A stretch of 64,000 bases of DNA from Candidatus Thiovulum imperiosus (GCA_024281175.1 JAMJTW010000034.1:33120-97119); one strand, 5' to 3'; positions 1-8,673 are shown, counted from the stretch's first letter. Made by a program: numbers and translations. Notes: generated by a model not told the origin, from the sequence alone.

Positions 1-1
1 T

Positions 2-2116
2 GATGGAGACCTCATCATCATTGCAGCACGACCATCAATGGGAAAGACTGCGATTGCTTTAAATTTTGTTTATAACGCAATTTCTACTGGAAAAGGAGTT
101 GCATTTTTCTCACTGGAAATGCCCGTCGAACAACTTATGCTTAGACTTTTTAGTATAGATACTAGAATTCATCTTCAAGATTTAAGAACTGGAGATTTGG
201 AAGATAAGGATCTAAATAGTTTAGATGTGAGTATGAATAGATTTCGAGGCTTCAAACTATTTATAGATGATGATGGAAATTTGAACATTCACCAACTTCG
301 AACAAAACTTCGAAAGTTGAAAGCTAAAAATCCAGATATATCTCTTGCCGTTGTAGACTATATTCAAATTATGAACTCTAAGGCTTCAAAAGATAGACAT
401 ATTGAAGTTTCTGATATATCTCGAGGTTTAAAACTCTTAGCAAGGGAACTTAAAATTCCAATCATAGCTCTATCCCAATTGAATAGAAGTCTTGAAACTC
501 GAAATGATAAGAGACCAATCATGTCAGATATCCGAGAAAGTGGCTGTCTTACTGGAGACTCTCTTGTTATAAATTCTGAAACTGGTGAAAGAATTCGTAT
601 CGATGAGGTTGTCAAAAATCGAGATAAGTTGCTTCCTTTTAAAACTCGAGCTATGGGTGAGAATTTGAAAATGGGAGATTTTGATGTAATAAATGCTTTC
701 TCTTCTGGAGTTAGAAAAGTTTATAAGATGACTCTTAAAAGTGGAAAAAGTATTAAAGCTACAGCAAATCATAAGTTCTATCGAGTTGATGGCTGGATAC
801 CTCTTGGAGAGATGAAACTTGGAGATAAGATTGCAACTCCTGATAGTTTGGAAATTGAACCGAAAGAGAATGCCCTTTCTAATAGTGAACTTATTCTTTT
901 AGCTCACCTTTTGGGTTCACCAAAACAGCCTTATCACTACACAAGTGAAGATTTTGAAAACATAGAAATTGTTAGAGAGAAAGCCAAAGAGCTTTTTGAT
1001 ATTGAGGGAAAAGTTATTCAACAAGAGAATTGGTGGCATATAAGTTTTGAAGATGGAAGTCCTCTCACTATCTGGTATGAAAAACTTGGAATTAGCTCTG
1101 ATAAGAAAAGAGTTCCAGAAGCAGTTTTCAGAGGAAACACAAAATCGATAGAACTCTTTCTTCACCATCTTTGGGCAACTAATGGATTGATTGCAAGACA
1201 TGGTGTTAGTATGAAAGTTTATTACTCTTCTAATAGCTATAAATTTGCTGAAGCAGTTCAATCTCTTCTTTTAAGAGCTGGTATAGTCTCCTCTATTCGT
1301 ATAGTTAAGCAAGAGAAACAGGGAAAAGAGTATGGACCAAACTATCGCGTTTCTGTTCAAGGAAAAAATGATATTGAAAAATTTTTAAAGAGGGTAAATA
1401 GTTATGGAGAACTTGGCAAAAAGAGAGATAAGTTTTTAGACTATTTGAGTGGAATAAAAGCAAAATCTATAAACTCATCTATCCATAAAATAGTTTGGGA
1501 ACAAATTGATGAAGCCCTTAAAAATAGTGCTATCTCCTTAAAAGAGTTTTCTAAAAAGACTCAAATCTATAGAAATAAATTTTTTAAAATCAATATCTCT
1601 ATTGCACAAATGAAGAGCATAGCTTCAGTTTTAAAAGATGAAAAACTTTCAAATATTGCAAACTCCGACATATATTGGGACGAAATAGTTTCGATAGAAG
1701 AGTTGGGTGAAGAGGAAGTTTTTGATATTACAGTAGATAAAGCTCACTGTTTTGTATCACAAAATATGATACCTAAAAATTCTATTGAGCAAGATGCTGA
1801 TATAATATTTTTTGTTTATCGAGATGATGTTTATCGTCTGAAAGCTGAGAAAGAGCGAGAAAAAGAGGCTAGAGACAAGGGTGAAAAGTATGAACCAAAA
1901 GTTGAACAGAAGCCTGAAGAGACTGCTGAAATCATAATTGGGAAACAGAGAAATGGACCAACTGGAGTTGTAAAACTAAATTTTCAGAAGAACTTTACAA
2001 AATTTGTTGATTTTACAGAAGAGCATATAAGCGATAAAGTTGAAAAAGCAACAAAATTTGTTGGAACACCAGACAGAGTTGAAATACCAGATGATGGAAA
2101 TATAGGAAATATATAG
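2..2116 (+). CDS. dnaB: Replicative DNA helicase DnaB, 5' end missing, with in-frame intein
   Basis: DnaB is the hexameric ATP-driven helicase of the replication fork. The frame is already open at base 2 and enters the RecA-like domain at the Walker A motif (RPSMGKTA), so about 190 N-terminal residues lie outside the window. Walker B (AVVDYIQIM) and the late motif SIEQDADIIFFVYR are present. The reading frame is interrupted by a 412-residue intein between RESG and SIEQDAD. Without it, about 290 residues of host helicase remain in the window. The C-terminal tail after the QRNGPTGVVKLNF motif is longer than I expect for DnaB and charged. A hairpin with a T run follows the stop codon. Identity is certain; only the upstream start is unseen. 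Confidence 0.97.
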   Translation, partial: DGDLIIIAARPSMGKTAIALNFVYNAISTGKGVAFFSLEMPVEQLMLRLFSIDTRIHLQDLRTGDLEDKDLNSLDVSMNRFRGFKLFIDDDGNLNIHQLRTKLRKLKAKNPDISLAVVDYIQIMNSKASKDRHIEVSDISRGLKLLARELKIPIIALSQLNRSLETRNDKRPIMSDIRESGCLTGDSLVINSETGERIRIDEVVKNRDKLLPFKTRAMGENLKMGDFDVINAFSSGVRKVYKMTLKSGKSIKATANHKFYRVDGWIPLGEMKLGDKIATPDSLEIEPKENALSNSELILLAHLLGSPKQPYHYTSEDFENIEIVREKAKELFDIEGKVIQQENWWHISFEDGSPLTIWYEKLGISSDKKRVPEAVFRGNTKSIELFLHHLWATNGLIARHGVSMKVYYSSNSYKFAEAVQSLLLRAGIVSSIRIVKQEKQGKEYGPNYRVSVQGKNDIEKFLKRVNSYGELGKKRDKFLDYLSGIKAKSINSSIHKIVWEQIDEALKNSAISLKEFSKKTQIYRNKFFKINISIAQMKSIASVLKDEKLSNIANSDIYWDEIVSIEELGEEEVFDITVDKAHCFVSQNMIPKNSIEQDADIIFFVYRDDVYRLKAEKEREKEARDKGEKYEPKVEQKPEETAEIIIGKQRNGPTGVVKLNFQKNFTKFVDFTEEHISDKVEKATKFVGTPDRVEIPDDGNIGNI
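545..1780 (+). other. DnaB intein (412 aa) with degenerate LAGLIDADG endonuclease
   Basis: The insert begins at Cys (CLTGDSLV, block A) and ends with Asn before Ser (MIPKN/S), the normal protein-splicing junctions with Ser as the +1 residue. Block B (KATANHKF) and block F (EEVFDITVDKAHCFV) are present. It matches what I remember of the Synechocystis DnaB intein in site and in sequence (ANSDIYWDEIVSI near the C-terminus). The endonuclease region is preserved in length, but the two LAGLIDADG-like helices read LAHLLGSPK and HLWATNG, where the active-site acidic residue is normally seen (GDG and STDG). Splicing is expected to work; homing is expected to be dead. Confidence 0.93.
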
Positions 2117-2146
2117 AGTAGAAGTTTTTTCTACTCTCTTTTTTTA
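2116..2146 (+). terminator. Rho-independent terminator after dnaB
   Basis: An 8-bp perfect stem (GAGTAGAA, TTCTACTC) with a 5-base loop is followed by a run of T. It starts on the dnaB stop codon and lies between two convergent genes. Confidence 0.85.
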
Positions 2147-3508
2147 GATGAAACAGCTATCTATTTTTTTAGCAATCATTTCAGCAGATTTTACAACTGG
2201 ATAAGCGAGTGGAGAAGCTGTTAGCAGAGGGTGTGTAGCGAATTGAAGATTTATAATTGAGTAGATAGTCATTTTGTTTTCAACCATTAGACCGATGAGG
2301 TTTACAAGCTCTCCCGACTCAACTCCGCCAACAACTTGACCTCCAATTACAGCACCAGTTCTTTTCATAGCTACAAGTTTGATTTTCTGTTTTGTAGCAC
2401 CTGGAAGAACTGCTGGATGGCGATTTATAATTTCAAATTCACCTGTAACAAAATCTATCTTCTCTTTTTGTGCTTCACTCTCTGTAATTCCAACAGATGA
2501 GAAGCATAAATTTCCAACAACAGTTGAGAAAGTAGCAACAGTTCCAGTAAATCCTTTTACATATCTTAAGTTGTAAAGAGAGCTTCCCGCAATTCGTGCT
2601 TCAGCAGTTGCAGTTGAGGCTAACATCACATTGCTCAAATCTCTAGTAAGGAAGTTTTTCTTTTCAGCACAATCACCAACTGCAAAAACATCTTCAACAC
2701 TTGTTCTCATATACTCATCAACCCAAATACCACCTTTAACTCCTGTTCGGACTCCAGAGGCTTTTGCCAATTCGCTATTTGGGTGATATCCGATAGAGAG
2801 AATTACAGTTTCAGTCTCTATTGTTTCACCACTATTTAATTTGACACCTTTAACTTTTCCATCTTCTGTAATTATCTCCTCAACTCTAGTAGAGTTCATA
2901 ATATTTACATTTAATTTATGCAACTCCTCCTCTATTTTTTCACTAAAAGGAGCATCAAATGCTGGTTTTAAAACTCTATTTGAACTACCAACTAGATAGA
3001 CATTTCTTCCAGTTTGAACAAGTTCTCCAGCAACTTCAACACCGATAAAACCGCTTCCAACAATTACAACATTTTTACTTTCTACACCATTTAGATAGGA
3101 GTTGAACTTATCTACTTCTCTCTTATATTTCTCAATCTCAAAAACACCTTCTGCATCAACTCCACCAATTTTTGGAATATTTGGTAGTGAGCCTGTTGCA
3201 AAAACAAGTTTCTCAAATTTTATACTCTCATTTTTCCTATAAGCTATTTTCTCTTCTAAATCCACTTTTTCAATTTTATCAACAATAACATCAACTCCAG
3301 CACCTCTTAAGACATCTGAAGAAATCATATCTTTCTCTGTATCTGGAAGCAAAGTTCCAAAAGTATATGGAATTGCACACGGTATCATAAAGTTTGGTTC
3401 TTCCCGAACCATTCCAACACTTTTTTCTGGATTTACAGCTTTTGCAGTTGAAGAACTTATAATCCCAGCAGGACCACCACCAATTACTAATACATCAATA
3501 TTTTTCAT
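2144..3508 (-). CDS. FAD/NAD(P)-dependent disulfide reductase (CoA-disulfide reductase / NADH oxidase family)
   Basis: A two-dinucleotide-fold flavoprotein. The FAD-binding GGGPAG is at residues 10-15, the NAD(P) site GSGFIG at 151-156 and the second FAD motif VFAVGDC at 273-279. A single cysteine in the context PCAIPY (Cys44) replaces the CxxxxC redox pair of classical disulfide reductases. This is the arrangement of CoA-disulfide reductases, NADH oxidases and NADH peroxidases. The C-terminal dimerisation domain ends with the family-typical LQFATHPLLTASPLAYPV stretch. Which substrate is reduced (O2, peroxide, CoA disulfide, polysulfide) cannot be told from sequence. A GTG nine bases upstream (3517) is an alternative start; the ATG giving MKNIDVLVIGG fits the family better. 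It is monocistronic and convergent with dnaB. Confidence 0.85.
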   Translation of the reverse strand: MKNIDVLVIGGGPAGIISSSTAKAVNPEKSVGMVREEPNFMIPCAIPYTFGTLLPDTEKDMISSDVLRGAGVDVIVDKIEKVDLEEKIAYRKNESIKFEKLVFATGSLPNIPKIGGVDAEGVFEIEKYKREVDKFNSYLNGVESKNVVIVGSGFIGVEVAGELVQTGRNVYLVGSSNRVLKPAFDAPFSEKIEEELHKLNVNIMNSTRVEEIITEDGKVKGVKLNSGETIETETVILSIGYHPNSELAKASGVRTGVKGGIWVDEYMRTSVEDVFAVGDCAEKKNFLTRDLSNVMLASTATAEARIAGSSLYNLRYVKGFTGTVATFSTVVGNLCFSSVGITESEAQKEKIDFVTGEFEIINRHPAVLPGATKQKIKLVAMKRTGAVIGGQVVGGVESGELVNLIGLMVENKMTIYSIINLQFATHPLLTASPLAYPVVKSAEMIAKKIDSCFI

Positions 3509-3566
3509 AATAAACACTTTATAATATTTTATATATTGTATCAGTTTAAAAATTAAAAAAGAGGGC

Positions 3567-4631
3567 TTGAAAGTCCAAGAGAGAGATAAAACCGAAACAG
3601 TTGCTGAAGAGGGCTTCGATTACAATATGTGCGGTGATGAGATGGAACATATTGAGAAAGTTGAGTCCATCGAAAAGAAAAGAGCTGAAAAAGGGGATAA
3701 GATTTCTCAACTCGCTCTTTTTGAAAATGCCTACAAAAGAGTCCAACACTTTCAGAAACTTTGTAAAAATGGAGATAATGAAGAGGTTCAGAAGAATGCA
3801 ACAATAGAAGAATTAATTGAGTTTATGAATTTTTGTAAAATGCATAAAGACAGTGTTTCTTTAATAAGAAGTGAAATATCAAAACTTCACAAAAAAGGAA
3901 ATTTTGAATTTGAGGAAATATATATGTTCTTTGAGTTTGACAATACCAGTGATTTAGAAATCAGTTTTCACACCTTTACAACTTTTTATCCAGAGCTTAT
4001 GGGAAATAAAAGTCTTACAGAGCTTTATGCAAATACACGAAACAGTCGTGTTCTTATGTCAACAGACAATGAGGGCACTCTTCATATCAATGAAAAAATT
4101 ATTCCTCATGCTCTAAAAGTTTTTGAGACTACCCAAAAGGCTATTATGGAGAAAAAAAGAATTTCCGTGTCATTAGCAGAAGAGCAGGTTATATATGCTC
4201 TGTGGCATGAATTTCTCCACAACCAATCAGAAATTCTTACAAAAAGCTATGAACCTGTTGATGAAGAATTAGCAATTATGGAAACGATAAATGAGCTAAC
4301 AGCTAGGCATACATATACAATATTTACTGATAAGTTGAAAATTAAAGCATCTCACCAAAATTCGATACTCAAAAAGGGTTGGGGCTATCAACAAGAGATT
4401 GAAAACTTCAGAAGTTTAATGCAAAAGTTGTCTGTTAGAGAAACAGATTTTGTTAAAAATATAATTGATTTTAATAAGATAATTGGTATGGAGAGTTATT
4501 TGGGAGAGACTGCTGATAGACTTCTTGATAAATCCAAGAAAAATATTCCTTCTGGAGCAAGAGAGAATTGGAGGAAAAAAATAATAACTGTTCTTGGAGA
4601 AATAAAAGAAGAAACAGCTTCTTTTGATTAG
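3567..4631 (+). CDS. Unknown protein with HExxH metalloprotease-like motif
   Basis: A soluble, charged protein of up to 354 residues that I do not recognise. The only diagnostic element is WHEFLHNQSE (residues 213-222), an HExxH zinc-binding signature, followed about 20 residues later by METINELTARH, which could supply the third ligand. This suggests a zinc peptidase or a derived non-peptidase fold. The N-terminal 70 residues are charged and probably helical. The start is uncertain: TTG 3567 has a poorly spaced purine-rich stretch, while ATG 3627 and ATG 3642 are in frame. It lies next to a phage antirepressor, so a mobile-element origin is plausible but not proven. Confidence 0.65.
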   Translation: MKVQERDKTETVAEEGFDYNMCGDEMEHIEKVESIEKKRAEKGDKISQLALFENAYKRVQHFQKLCKNGDNEEVQKNATIEELIEFMNFCKMHKDSVSLIRSEISKLHKKGNFEFEEIYMFFEFDNTSDLEISFHTFTTFYPELMGNKSLTELYANTRNSRVLMSTDNEGTLHINEKIIPHALKVFETTQKAIMEKKRISVSLAEEQVIYALWHEFLHNQSEILTKSYEPVDEELAIMETINELTARHTYTIFTDKLKIKASHQNSILKKGWGYQQEIENFRSLMQKLSVRETDFVKNIIDFNKIIGMESYLGETADRLLDKSKKNIPSGARENWRKKIITVLGEIKEETASFD

Positions 4632-4654
4632 ATTCTAAAATCTAGGATACCTCT

Positions 4655-4996
4655 TTAAACATGTCCAGTTTGTCGTTTTAATAATTGAATTACCACAGAT
4701 TCGTTGGTAATTTGATTTATATATGCATCAGCTTTATCATTATCTTTTCTTAGAATAAATAGGTAAGCTATTTTTGTCAAATTTTTATTCTTTCGATAAC
4801 CATTAAGTCTAAAATATTCAGCTTTGTCTTGAAATATCAAAAGACTTAAATGTTTCTTCTCCTCCTCTGTCGGTTCATAGTCCCAAACAGTTTCAACACC
4901 CTCAAAGATTTTCAAAACCTCTTCATCTGTAAGCTCTTTTAACTCTTCAGGTTTGTATTTTCCCTCAAGCTCTTCTAATGTTGGTAGCTTTTTCAT
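4655..4996 (-). CDS. Hypothetical acidic protein (113 aa)
   Basis: A small protein without a recognisable domain. The N-terminal half is strongly acidic and leucine/glutamate rich (LEELEGKYKPEELKEL); the C-terminal half is basic. A purine-rich ribosome-binding site (GAAAGGATTTG in transcript sense) precedes ATG 4996, which supports translation. It lies downstream of the Bro-N antirepressor on the same strand, separated by 76 bases that hold a small hairpin (around 5028-5042). It may belong to the same phage-derived unit. The length and codon pattern look real, but no function can be assigned. Confidence 0.6.
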   Translation of the reverse strand: MKKLPTLEELEGKYKPEELKELTDEEVLKIFEGVETVWDYEPTEEEKKHLSLLIFQDKAEYFRLNGYRKNKNLTKIAYLFILRKDNDKADAYINQITNESVVIQLLKRQTGHV

Positions 4997-5072
4997 TTCA
5001 AATCCTTTCTAAAATTGTAGCAGAGGAAAATCCTCTACTTTCTACCTCCACCAATAAGGCGGAAGTGTAGCT

Positions 5073-5960
5073 CTATGACTTTTGGCAATTACAGTCTATC
5101 TCCAACTTTTCAAGAAGTTCCATGAATTTCTCTTCAAAAAATCTAACTTGAGTTTCAGTAGAGCTTCCATGAGTAGAAACTACATTTTTCCCAAACTCTC
5201 CACCAGCTTCAGTGATAGACCAGAACTGCTTTTGAACCTTTATCTCTACCTCATCACCATTCTCATCTTTGATAAGTTTTGTTTTGGAAGAGTCTCGAAA
5301 TTTCTTCTCAATTATCCCATCAGCTTCAAGAAGTGTATTCACTTTCTTTGCACTCATCTTTACTCCATTTTGTTTAAGGAGTTGAGTTAAAGAGAAAGTA
5401 GCTTCTCCATCAACGAAATCTGGAAAGTAAGAAGTATCAAGCCCAAATGTATCAAACATCTTTCTTGCCATTCTTGTTCTATCTTCATCAGAAACTGCTA
5501 AATTGTCCTGAGCAAACTTTAGAGCCAACAAATTGTTTTCTATTCTCTCTTTTTCAGAGATTTTGGAAACTTCTGCTTGAGGTTCTTCACCCTTTACAGA
5601 GTATGAACCTGTTTTTCGGATAGATGGGAGAACTTCTTTTGTTACCCATTTCTTAAATCTCTTAGCACCTTTGATTTTTGAACCAAGAATAGAAGTGTAA
5701 AGACCAGACTCATCGATAAGGTTCAGATAGCCTTGATTTCCAAAAAAAGATTTAGGAATAAACGACCCGCTTTTATCTCGGGTCGCTTTAAACACTTCGT
5801 CTTCATCGAGTCTTTTAAGCATATCACTGCTATCTCTATATCCTAAAGCACTAGAAATATCTTTAGCCACGAACCATGGTTCACCATCTTTTAAAACTAC
5901 TCTAACTTTACCATCTGCTATAATTTCAGCAGGAACTTTGAATGTTGAAATTTCATTCAT
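5073..5960 (-). CDS. Phage antirepressor protein, Bro-N domain plus C-terminal antirepressor-like domain
   Basis: Residues about 10-120 match the Bro-N (BRO family) DNA-binding domain: GEPWFVAKDISSALGY, then the FGNQGYLNLIDESGLYTSI and FKKWVTKEVLPSIRKTGSYS stretches typical of phage antirepressors. After a charged linker, residues about 185-275 resemble a KilA-C/ANT-type domain (LTQLLKQNGVKMSAKKVNTL, then FWSITEAGGEFGKNVV). Such proteins relieve repression of prophage or phage-island genes. No integrase, terminase or structural phage gene is in the window, so this is a remnant or a domesticated regulator. The start ATG has a good AAAGGAT ribosome-binding site. An inverted repeat lies just upstream and could be an operator. 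Confidence 0.85.
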   Translation of the reverse strand: MNEISTFKVPAEIIADGKVRVVLKDGEPWFVAKDISSALGYRDSSDMLKRLDEDEVFKATRDKSGSFIPKSFFGNQGYLNLIDESGLYTSILGSKIKGAKRFKKWVTKEVLPSIRKTGSYSVKGEEPQAEVSKISEKERIENNLLALKFAQDNLAVSDEDRTRMARKMFDTFGLDTSYFPDFVDGEATFSLTQLLKQNGVKMSAKKVNTLLEADGIIEKKFRDSSKTKLIKDENGDEVEIKVQKQFWSITEAGGEFGKNVVSTHGSSTETQVRFFEEKFMELLEKLEIDCNCQKS

Positions 5961-5982
5961 ATTAAATCCTTTTCAGGATAAT

Positions 5983-6018
5983 CTAGCTATCCGCTAGTGT
6001 TAAATTTTGGATAGCTAG
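5983..6018. promoter_or_regulatory. Inverted repeat upstream of the antirepressor gene
   Basis: Perfect 10-bp arms CTAGCTATCC and GGATAGCTAG are separated by 16 bases, 23 bases upstream of the Bro-N start codon. A third partial copy (TTTCTAGC) follows. A second, shorter hairpin (AGAGACT at 6088, AGTCTCT at 6122) lies in the same 270-base intergenic region. Between divergent antirepressor and HTH genes this arrangement fits an operator or a 5' leader hairpin. I cannot decide which. Confidence 0.5.
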
Positions 6019-6233
6019 ACTTTCTAGCTTTTAATAATCTCACTACCATTTTCAAGGAATTTCAATATTTAAAAAATAACTAGAAAAAGAGACTTGCCTG
6101 AATTTTAGTTTTTGTCGTTTCAGTCTCTCTTTCGACACCAGAATTGTATTAAGATGTTTCTTGAAAATAGCTTAATAAACAATCAATCCAGAGTTTAAAT
6201 ACAGATATGATATGATTTCAAAAAAGGTTAGTT

Positions 6234-6443
6234 GTGGAATACTTAGAATTAAGAAAAAGGCTCAAATTAATTGGTCTAAATCTAAAAGAGTTCTCAAAAA
6301 TAATTGGATTTTCAAGTGCCTCCTTAAATAATTGGAAGAATAGGGGAGTTCCAGTTTTTGCTACATCTCTTATAGAAACCCTCGAACTCCTCCCCCTTGA
6401 ACAAAGAGAAAAGTTTTTTCAAGAAAAGCTAGGAGATAAGTAG
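6234..6443 (+). CDS. Small helix-turn-helix protein (Cro/CI-like)
   Basis: A 69-residue protein with a probable HTH of the Cro/CI or phage-activator type: LKEFSKIIGFSSASLNNWKN reads as helix, turn, recognition helix with the usual NW residues. The start is GTG with AAAAGG seven bases upstream. It is divergent from the Bro-N antirepressor across 273 bases of hairpin-rich DNA, the classic layout of a repressor/antirepressor switch. The C-terminal half (LPLEQREKFFQEKL) is helical. The role as a regulator of the neighbouring phage-like genes is inference. Confidence 0.65.
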   Translation: MEYLELRKRLKLIGLNLKEFSKIIGFSSASLNNWKNRGVPVFATSLIETLELLPLEQREKFFQEKLGDK

Positions 6444-6500
6444 ATGAGTTTCCAAACAACAACAGCATGTGAGGGAACTCTCTCCAGAGATATATTCTGA
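6444..6500 (+). pseudogene. 18-codon remnant ORF after the HTH gene
   Basis: An ATG directly follows the HTH stop codon and has an AGGAGATA ribosome-binding site inside the preceding gene. It opens an 18-codon frame that ends in TGA. The initiation signals without a body suggest the truncated head of a lost downstream gene in the same operon. The following bases hold several more stops in all plus frames. Confidence 0.3.
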
Positions 6501-6548
6501 AACTGCAAGAATTAGGAGAACCTCTTATCTTTTAATTTCTCAAGCTAA

Positions 6549-6692
6549 TTAGACTGGATAGCACAATACAATTTCACCGCAATGCTCACGATGATTTTCT
6601 ATTAGTGTAGCTCTCCAGCCGTAATCCAAGTCGTCCTCGCTAAACCACCAACTATTTTCAAAAATGATATCTTTGAACTTGCTGAGGTTCAA
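6549..6692 (-). CDS. Possible small ORF or gene fragment (47 aa)
   Basis: A TTG-initiated minus-strand frame reads as a protein-like sequence rich in W, D, E, H and C (KFKDIIFENSWWFSEDD, then DYGWRATLIENH). That composition is unusual for non-coding AT-rich DNA. No convincing ribosome-binding site precedes it and an in-frame stop lies a few codons upstream, so it may be the 3' fragment of a decayed gene. The rest of 6444-6883 holds only this, the remnant above and repeat A1 (6739-6869). Confidence 0.3.
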   Translation of the reverse strand: MNLSKFKDIIFENSWWFSEDDLDYGWRATLIENHREHCGEIVLCYPV

Positions 6693-6738
6693 ACAAAATA
6701 CTCACTCAATGCAAAATTTACAGGGACATTTTAAAATT

Positions 6739-6869
6739 GGGAGTAGCCAAATAGAGTAGGATTTCCTCTCTGAGCGAATGAGAAGAGTCTTCTTTTTAGA
6801 CTCTATGGTCAGTTCTGGAAGAACCTCCCTCAGAGTGTTTTGCCTTGAAAAAGCTATTTGGTCACTCCC
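6739..6869 (+). repeat. Repeat family A, copy 1 (full, 131 bp)
   Basis: The ends are imperfect inverted repeats (GGGAGTAGCCAAATAG and CTATTTGGTCACTCCC). The body contains AGTAGGATTTCCTCTCTGAG, an internal AGAAGAGTCT/AGACTCT hairpin and TTCTGGAAGAACCTCCCTCA. The same body occurs reverse-complemented at 23994-24123. No ORF is inside. It looks like a miniature inverted-repeat element or a structured intergenic repeat. Confidence 0.8.
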
Positions 6870-6883
6870 CTATTTCTGAGGTT

Positions 6884-7855
6884 TTAAGATTTTGACAGTA
6901 GTTTAGCAACCTCTTTAGCGTGATAAGAGATGATGATATTGGCACCTGCTCTCTTAAACCCTATCATTGTTTCAAGAAGAGTTTTTTCATAATCGATGAG
7001 ACCATGTTTTCCAGCAAATTTGAGCATTGAATACTCACCACTTACATTATAAACAGCAAGAGGTTTTTGAGTAGCTTCTCTGATATCTCGAACAACATCA
7101 AGATACGCAAGTGCTGGTTTTACCATTAAAATATCAGCACCATCTCTCTCATCGATAAGAGACTCCTCAATGGCTTCTCGACGATTTGCAGGGTTCATTT
7201 GGTAACTTCTTCGATCTCCAAATGATGGTGTACTTTCCGCAACATCTCGAAAAGGACCATAATAACCACTACTAAATTTTGTTGAGTAACTCATAATTGG
7301 TAAGTTTTCAAAACCGTTTTCATCTAAAGTTTCTCTTAAAACTGGAATAATTCCGTCCATCATTCCAGATGGAGCAACCATATCAGCACCAGCTTTTGCA
7401 TGAACTAAAACTTGTTGAGCAGAAATCTTCAGAGTGGCATCATTATCTACTGTTGAAGTGTTGTCTAAAATTCCACAATGACCATGGTCAGTATATTCAC
7501 AAAAACATAAGTCTGTAACTACAAACATATCTGGGTGAACTCTTTTGATTTCTCGGACAGCATTGGCGATGATACCGCTATCACAAAGAGCATCACTACC
7601 AACACTATCTTTAGTTTCTGGAATTCCAAAAAGAATTATTGAGCGGATTCCAAGAGTTTTTAAATCTGAAATTTCTTCTAAAACTCTATCTATTGAGAAT
7701 TGAAAAACACCAGGCATTGAGGAGATTTCCTCTTTCAAGTTCTCTCCAAACTTTATAAAGAGAGGATAAATAAAATCATCTACTCTTAAATGGTTCTCTT
7801 GAACCAAATCTCTTAAAACTGGATTTATTCGGACTCTTCGTAATCTACTAAACAA
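6884..7855 (-). CDS. hemB: Delta-aminolevulinic acid dehydratase (porphobilinogen synthase)
   Basis: Condenses two 5-aminolevulinate molecules to porphobilinogen in heme biosynthesis. It is 323 residues, the usual length. The zinc-binding cysteine triad is intact in [14 protein letters not shown] (Cys117, 119, 127), so this is a Zn-dependent form. The Schiff-base lysines are Lys193 (MSYSTKF) and Lys246 (LMVKPAL). The start is TTG with CAGGAG upstream, three bases after the stop of the small acidic protein gene, so the two are co-transcribed. hemC, the next pathway enzyme, is in the same window at 24.7 kb but unlinked. Confidence 0.97.
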   Translation of the reverse strand: MFSRLRRVRINPVLRDLVQENHLRVDDFIYPLFIKFGENLKEEISSMPGVFQFSIDRVLEEISDLKTLGIRSIILFGIPETKDSVGSDALCDSGIIANAVREIKRVHPDMFVVTDLCFCEYTDHGHCGILDNTSTVDNDATLKISAQQVLVHAKAGADMVAPSGMMDGIIPVLRETLDENGFENLPIMSYSTKFSSGYYGPFRDVAESTPSFGDRRSYQMNPANRREAIEESLIDERDGADILMVKPALAYLDVVRDIREATQKPLAVYNVSGEYSMLKFAGKHGLIDYEKTLLETMIGFKRAGANIIISYHAKEVAKLLSKS

Positions 7856-7858
7856 TAA

Positions 7859-8083
7859 CTATTCTCCTGAAAGTTGTTCAATAATTTTTTGAAGTCCATC
7901 ATCTCCAAGCATATCTAATGCTGTTTGAATTGTCTCATTATCATCAAATAGACTTTTTAAAATATCGATGTCTAAATGTTCTGCAAACTCGGCAAAATCG
8001 ATATCTCCAACTTTCTCTTTTATCCCCTCAACAATTGTATCTATAACATCAAAACCTAAACTATCTAATAAATCTCCAAACAT
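7859..8083 (-). CDS. Small acidic hypothetical protein (74 aa)
   Basis: A very acidic protein rich in D, E, L and I (for example FGDLLDSLGFDVIDTIVEGI), likely all helical, with no signal peptide or cysteine. It lies directly upstream of hemB with a 3-base gap and has an AGGAG ribosome-binding site, so it is translated in the hemB operon. I do not recognise a family. Its repeated DxLxxLF/DMLGDDGLQKI pattern could be a protein-interaction helix bundle. A role in heme synthesis is suggested only by position. Confidence 0.7.
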   Translation of the reverse strand: MFGDLLDSLGFDVIDTIVEGIKEKVGDIDFAEFAEHLDIDILKSLFDDNETIQTALDMLGDDGLQKIIEQLSGE

Positions 8084-8139
8084 AATTTACTCCTAAAAAA
8101 ATAGTTGAAATTGTATCTGATTTGAAGTTTTGGGGAATA

Positions 8140-8190
8140 ATTCTCTTTGAGCAAATGCGAAGAGTCTTTTCTTATGACTCTTCAGTTTCT
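8140..8190 (+). repeat. Repeat family A, partial copy
   Basis: TTCTCTTTGAGCAAATGCGA followed by an AGAGTCTTTT/ATGACTCTTCAG hairpin matches the central third of repeat A1 with several substitutions. Neither terminal repeat is present. It occupies the intergenic space between the 159-aa ACT protein and the 74-aa gene. Confidence 0.55.
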
Positions 8191-8191
8191 G

Positions 8192-8671
8192 TTATAAATT
8201 GTAACTTTTTTCTAAACTTTTAATGGCTGTTTCACTAAACTTCTCTTCAATTATCATTGATATTTCAATTTCACTTGTACTTATCATTAAAATATTTATG
8301 CTATTTTCAGAAAGAGTTCGAAGAGCATTTGCAACTACTTCAGCATGAGACTTCATTCCAACTCCGATGATAGAAATTTTTACAACATCATCAGATATTT
8401 TCATATCTTGAAAACTGTTTTGCTCTCGAAACTTCTCCATTGAGCTTTTAGTTTTCTCTAAATCTTCTCTTGGTAGAGTGAAAGCTACATTCGTAATATC
8501 TTTAGAGTTGTTCCCTTTATGTCCGATGGTTTGAACTATCATATCGATATTTGTATCTTTTAAAGAGCCAAAAAGTTCAGAAGCAATACCACTTCTATCT
8601 TGAATTCCAATAAGTTCAACTTTTGCCTGATTTGAGTCTACTCGAATTTTGCTTACTAAAGGTTGTTCCAT
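8192..8671 (-). CDS. Stand-alone tandem ACT domain protein, aspartokinase regulatory paralogue
   Basis: A 159-residue protein made of two ACT domains. Both halves align by eye with the C-terminal regulatory part of the upstream aspartokinase: the pattern SNQAKVELIGIQDRSGIASE versus RNQARVGIIGISDKIEISSK, then IVQTIGH versus IAQTIGN, and IISVEVAK-type endings ILMISTSEIEISMII versus IMMVSTSDIKISMVI. There is no kinase domain. It lies two bases after lysC, clearly co-translated. In Bacillus-type aspartokinase II the beta subunit (same ACT region) is made by internal initiation. Here a separate gene could supply such a regulatory subunit. Lysine or threonine binding is inference. Confidence 0.8.
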   Translation of the reverse strand: MEQPLVSKIRVDSNQAKVELIGIQDRSGIASELFGSLKDTNIDMIVQTIGHKGNNSKDITNVAFTLPREDLEKTKSSMEKFREQNSFQDMKISDDVVKISIIGVGMKSHAEVVANALRTLSENSINILMISTSEIEISMIIEEKFSETAIKSLEKSYNL

Positions 8672-8673
8672 AA

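Noticed and set aside
3546..3807. Alternative ORFs on both strands at the start of the HExxH gene
   Set aside because: They are mutually exclusive frames with no motif; the 354-aa frame is longer and carries the HExxH motif.
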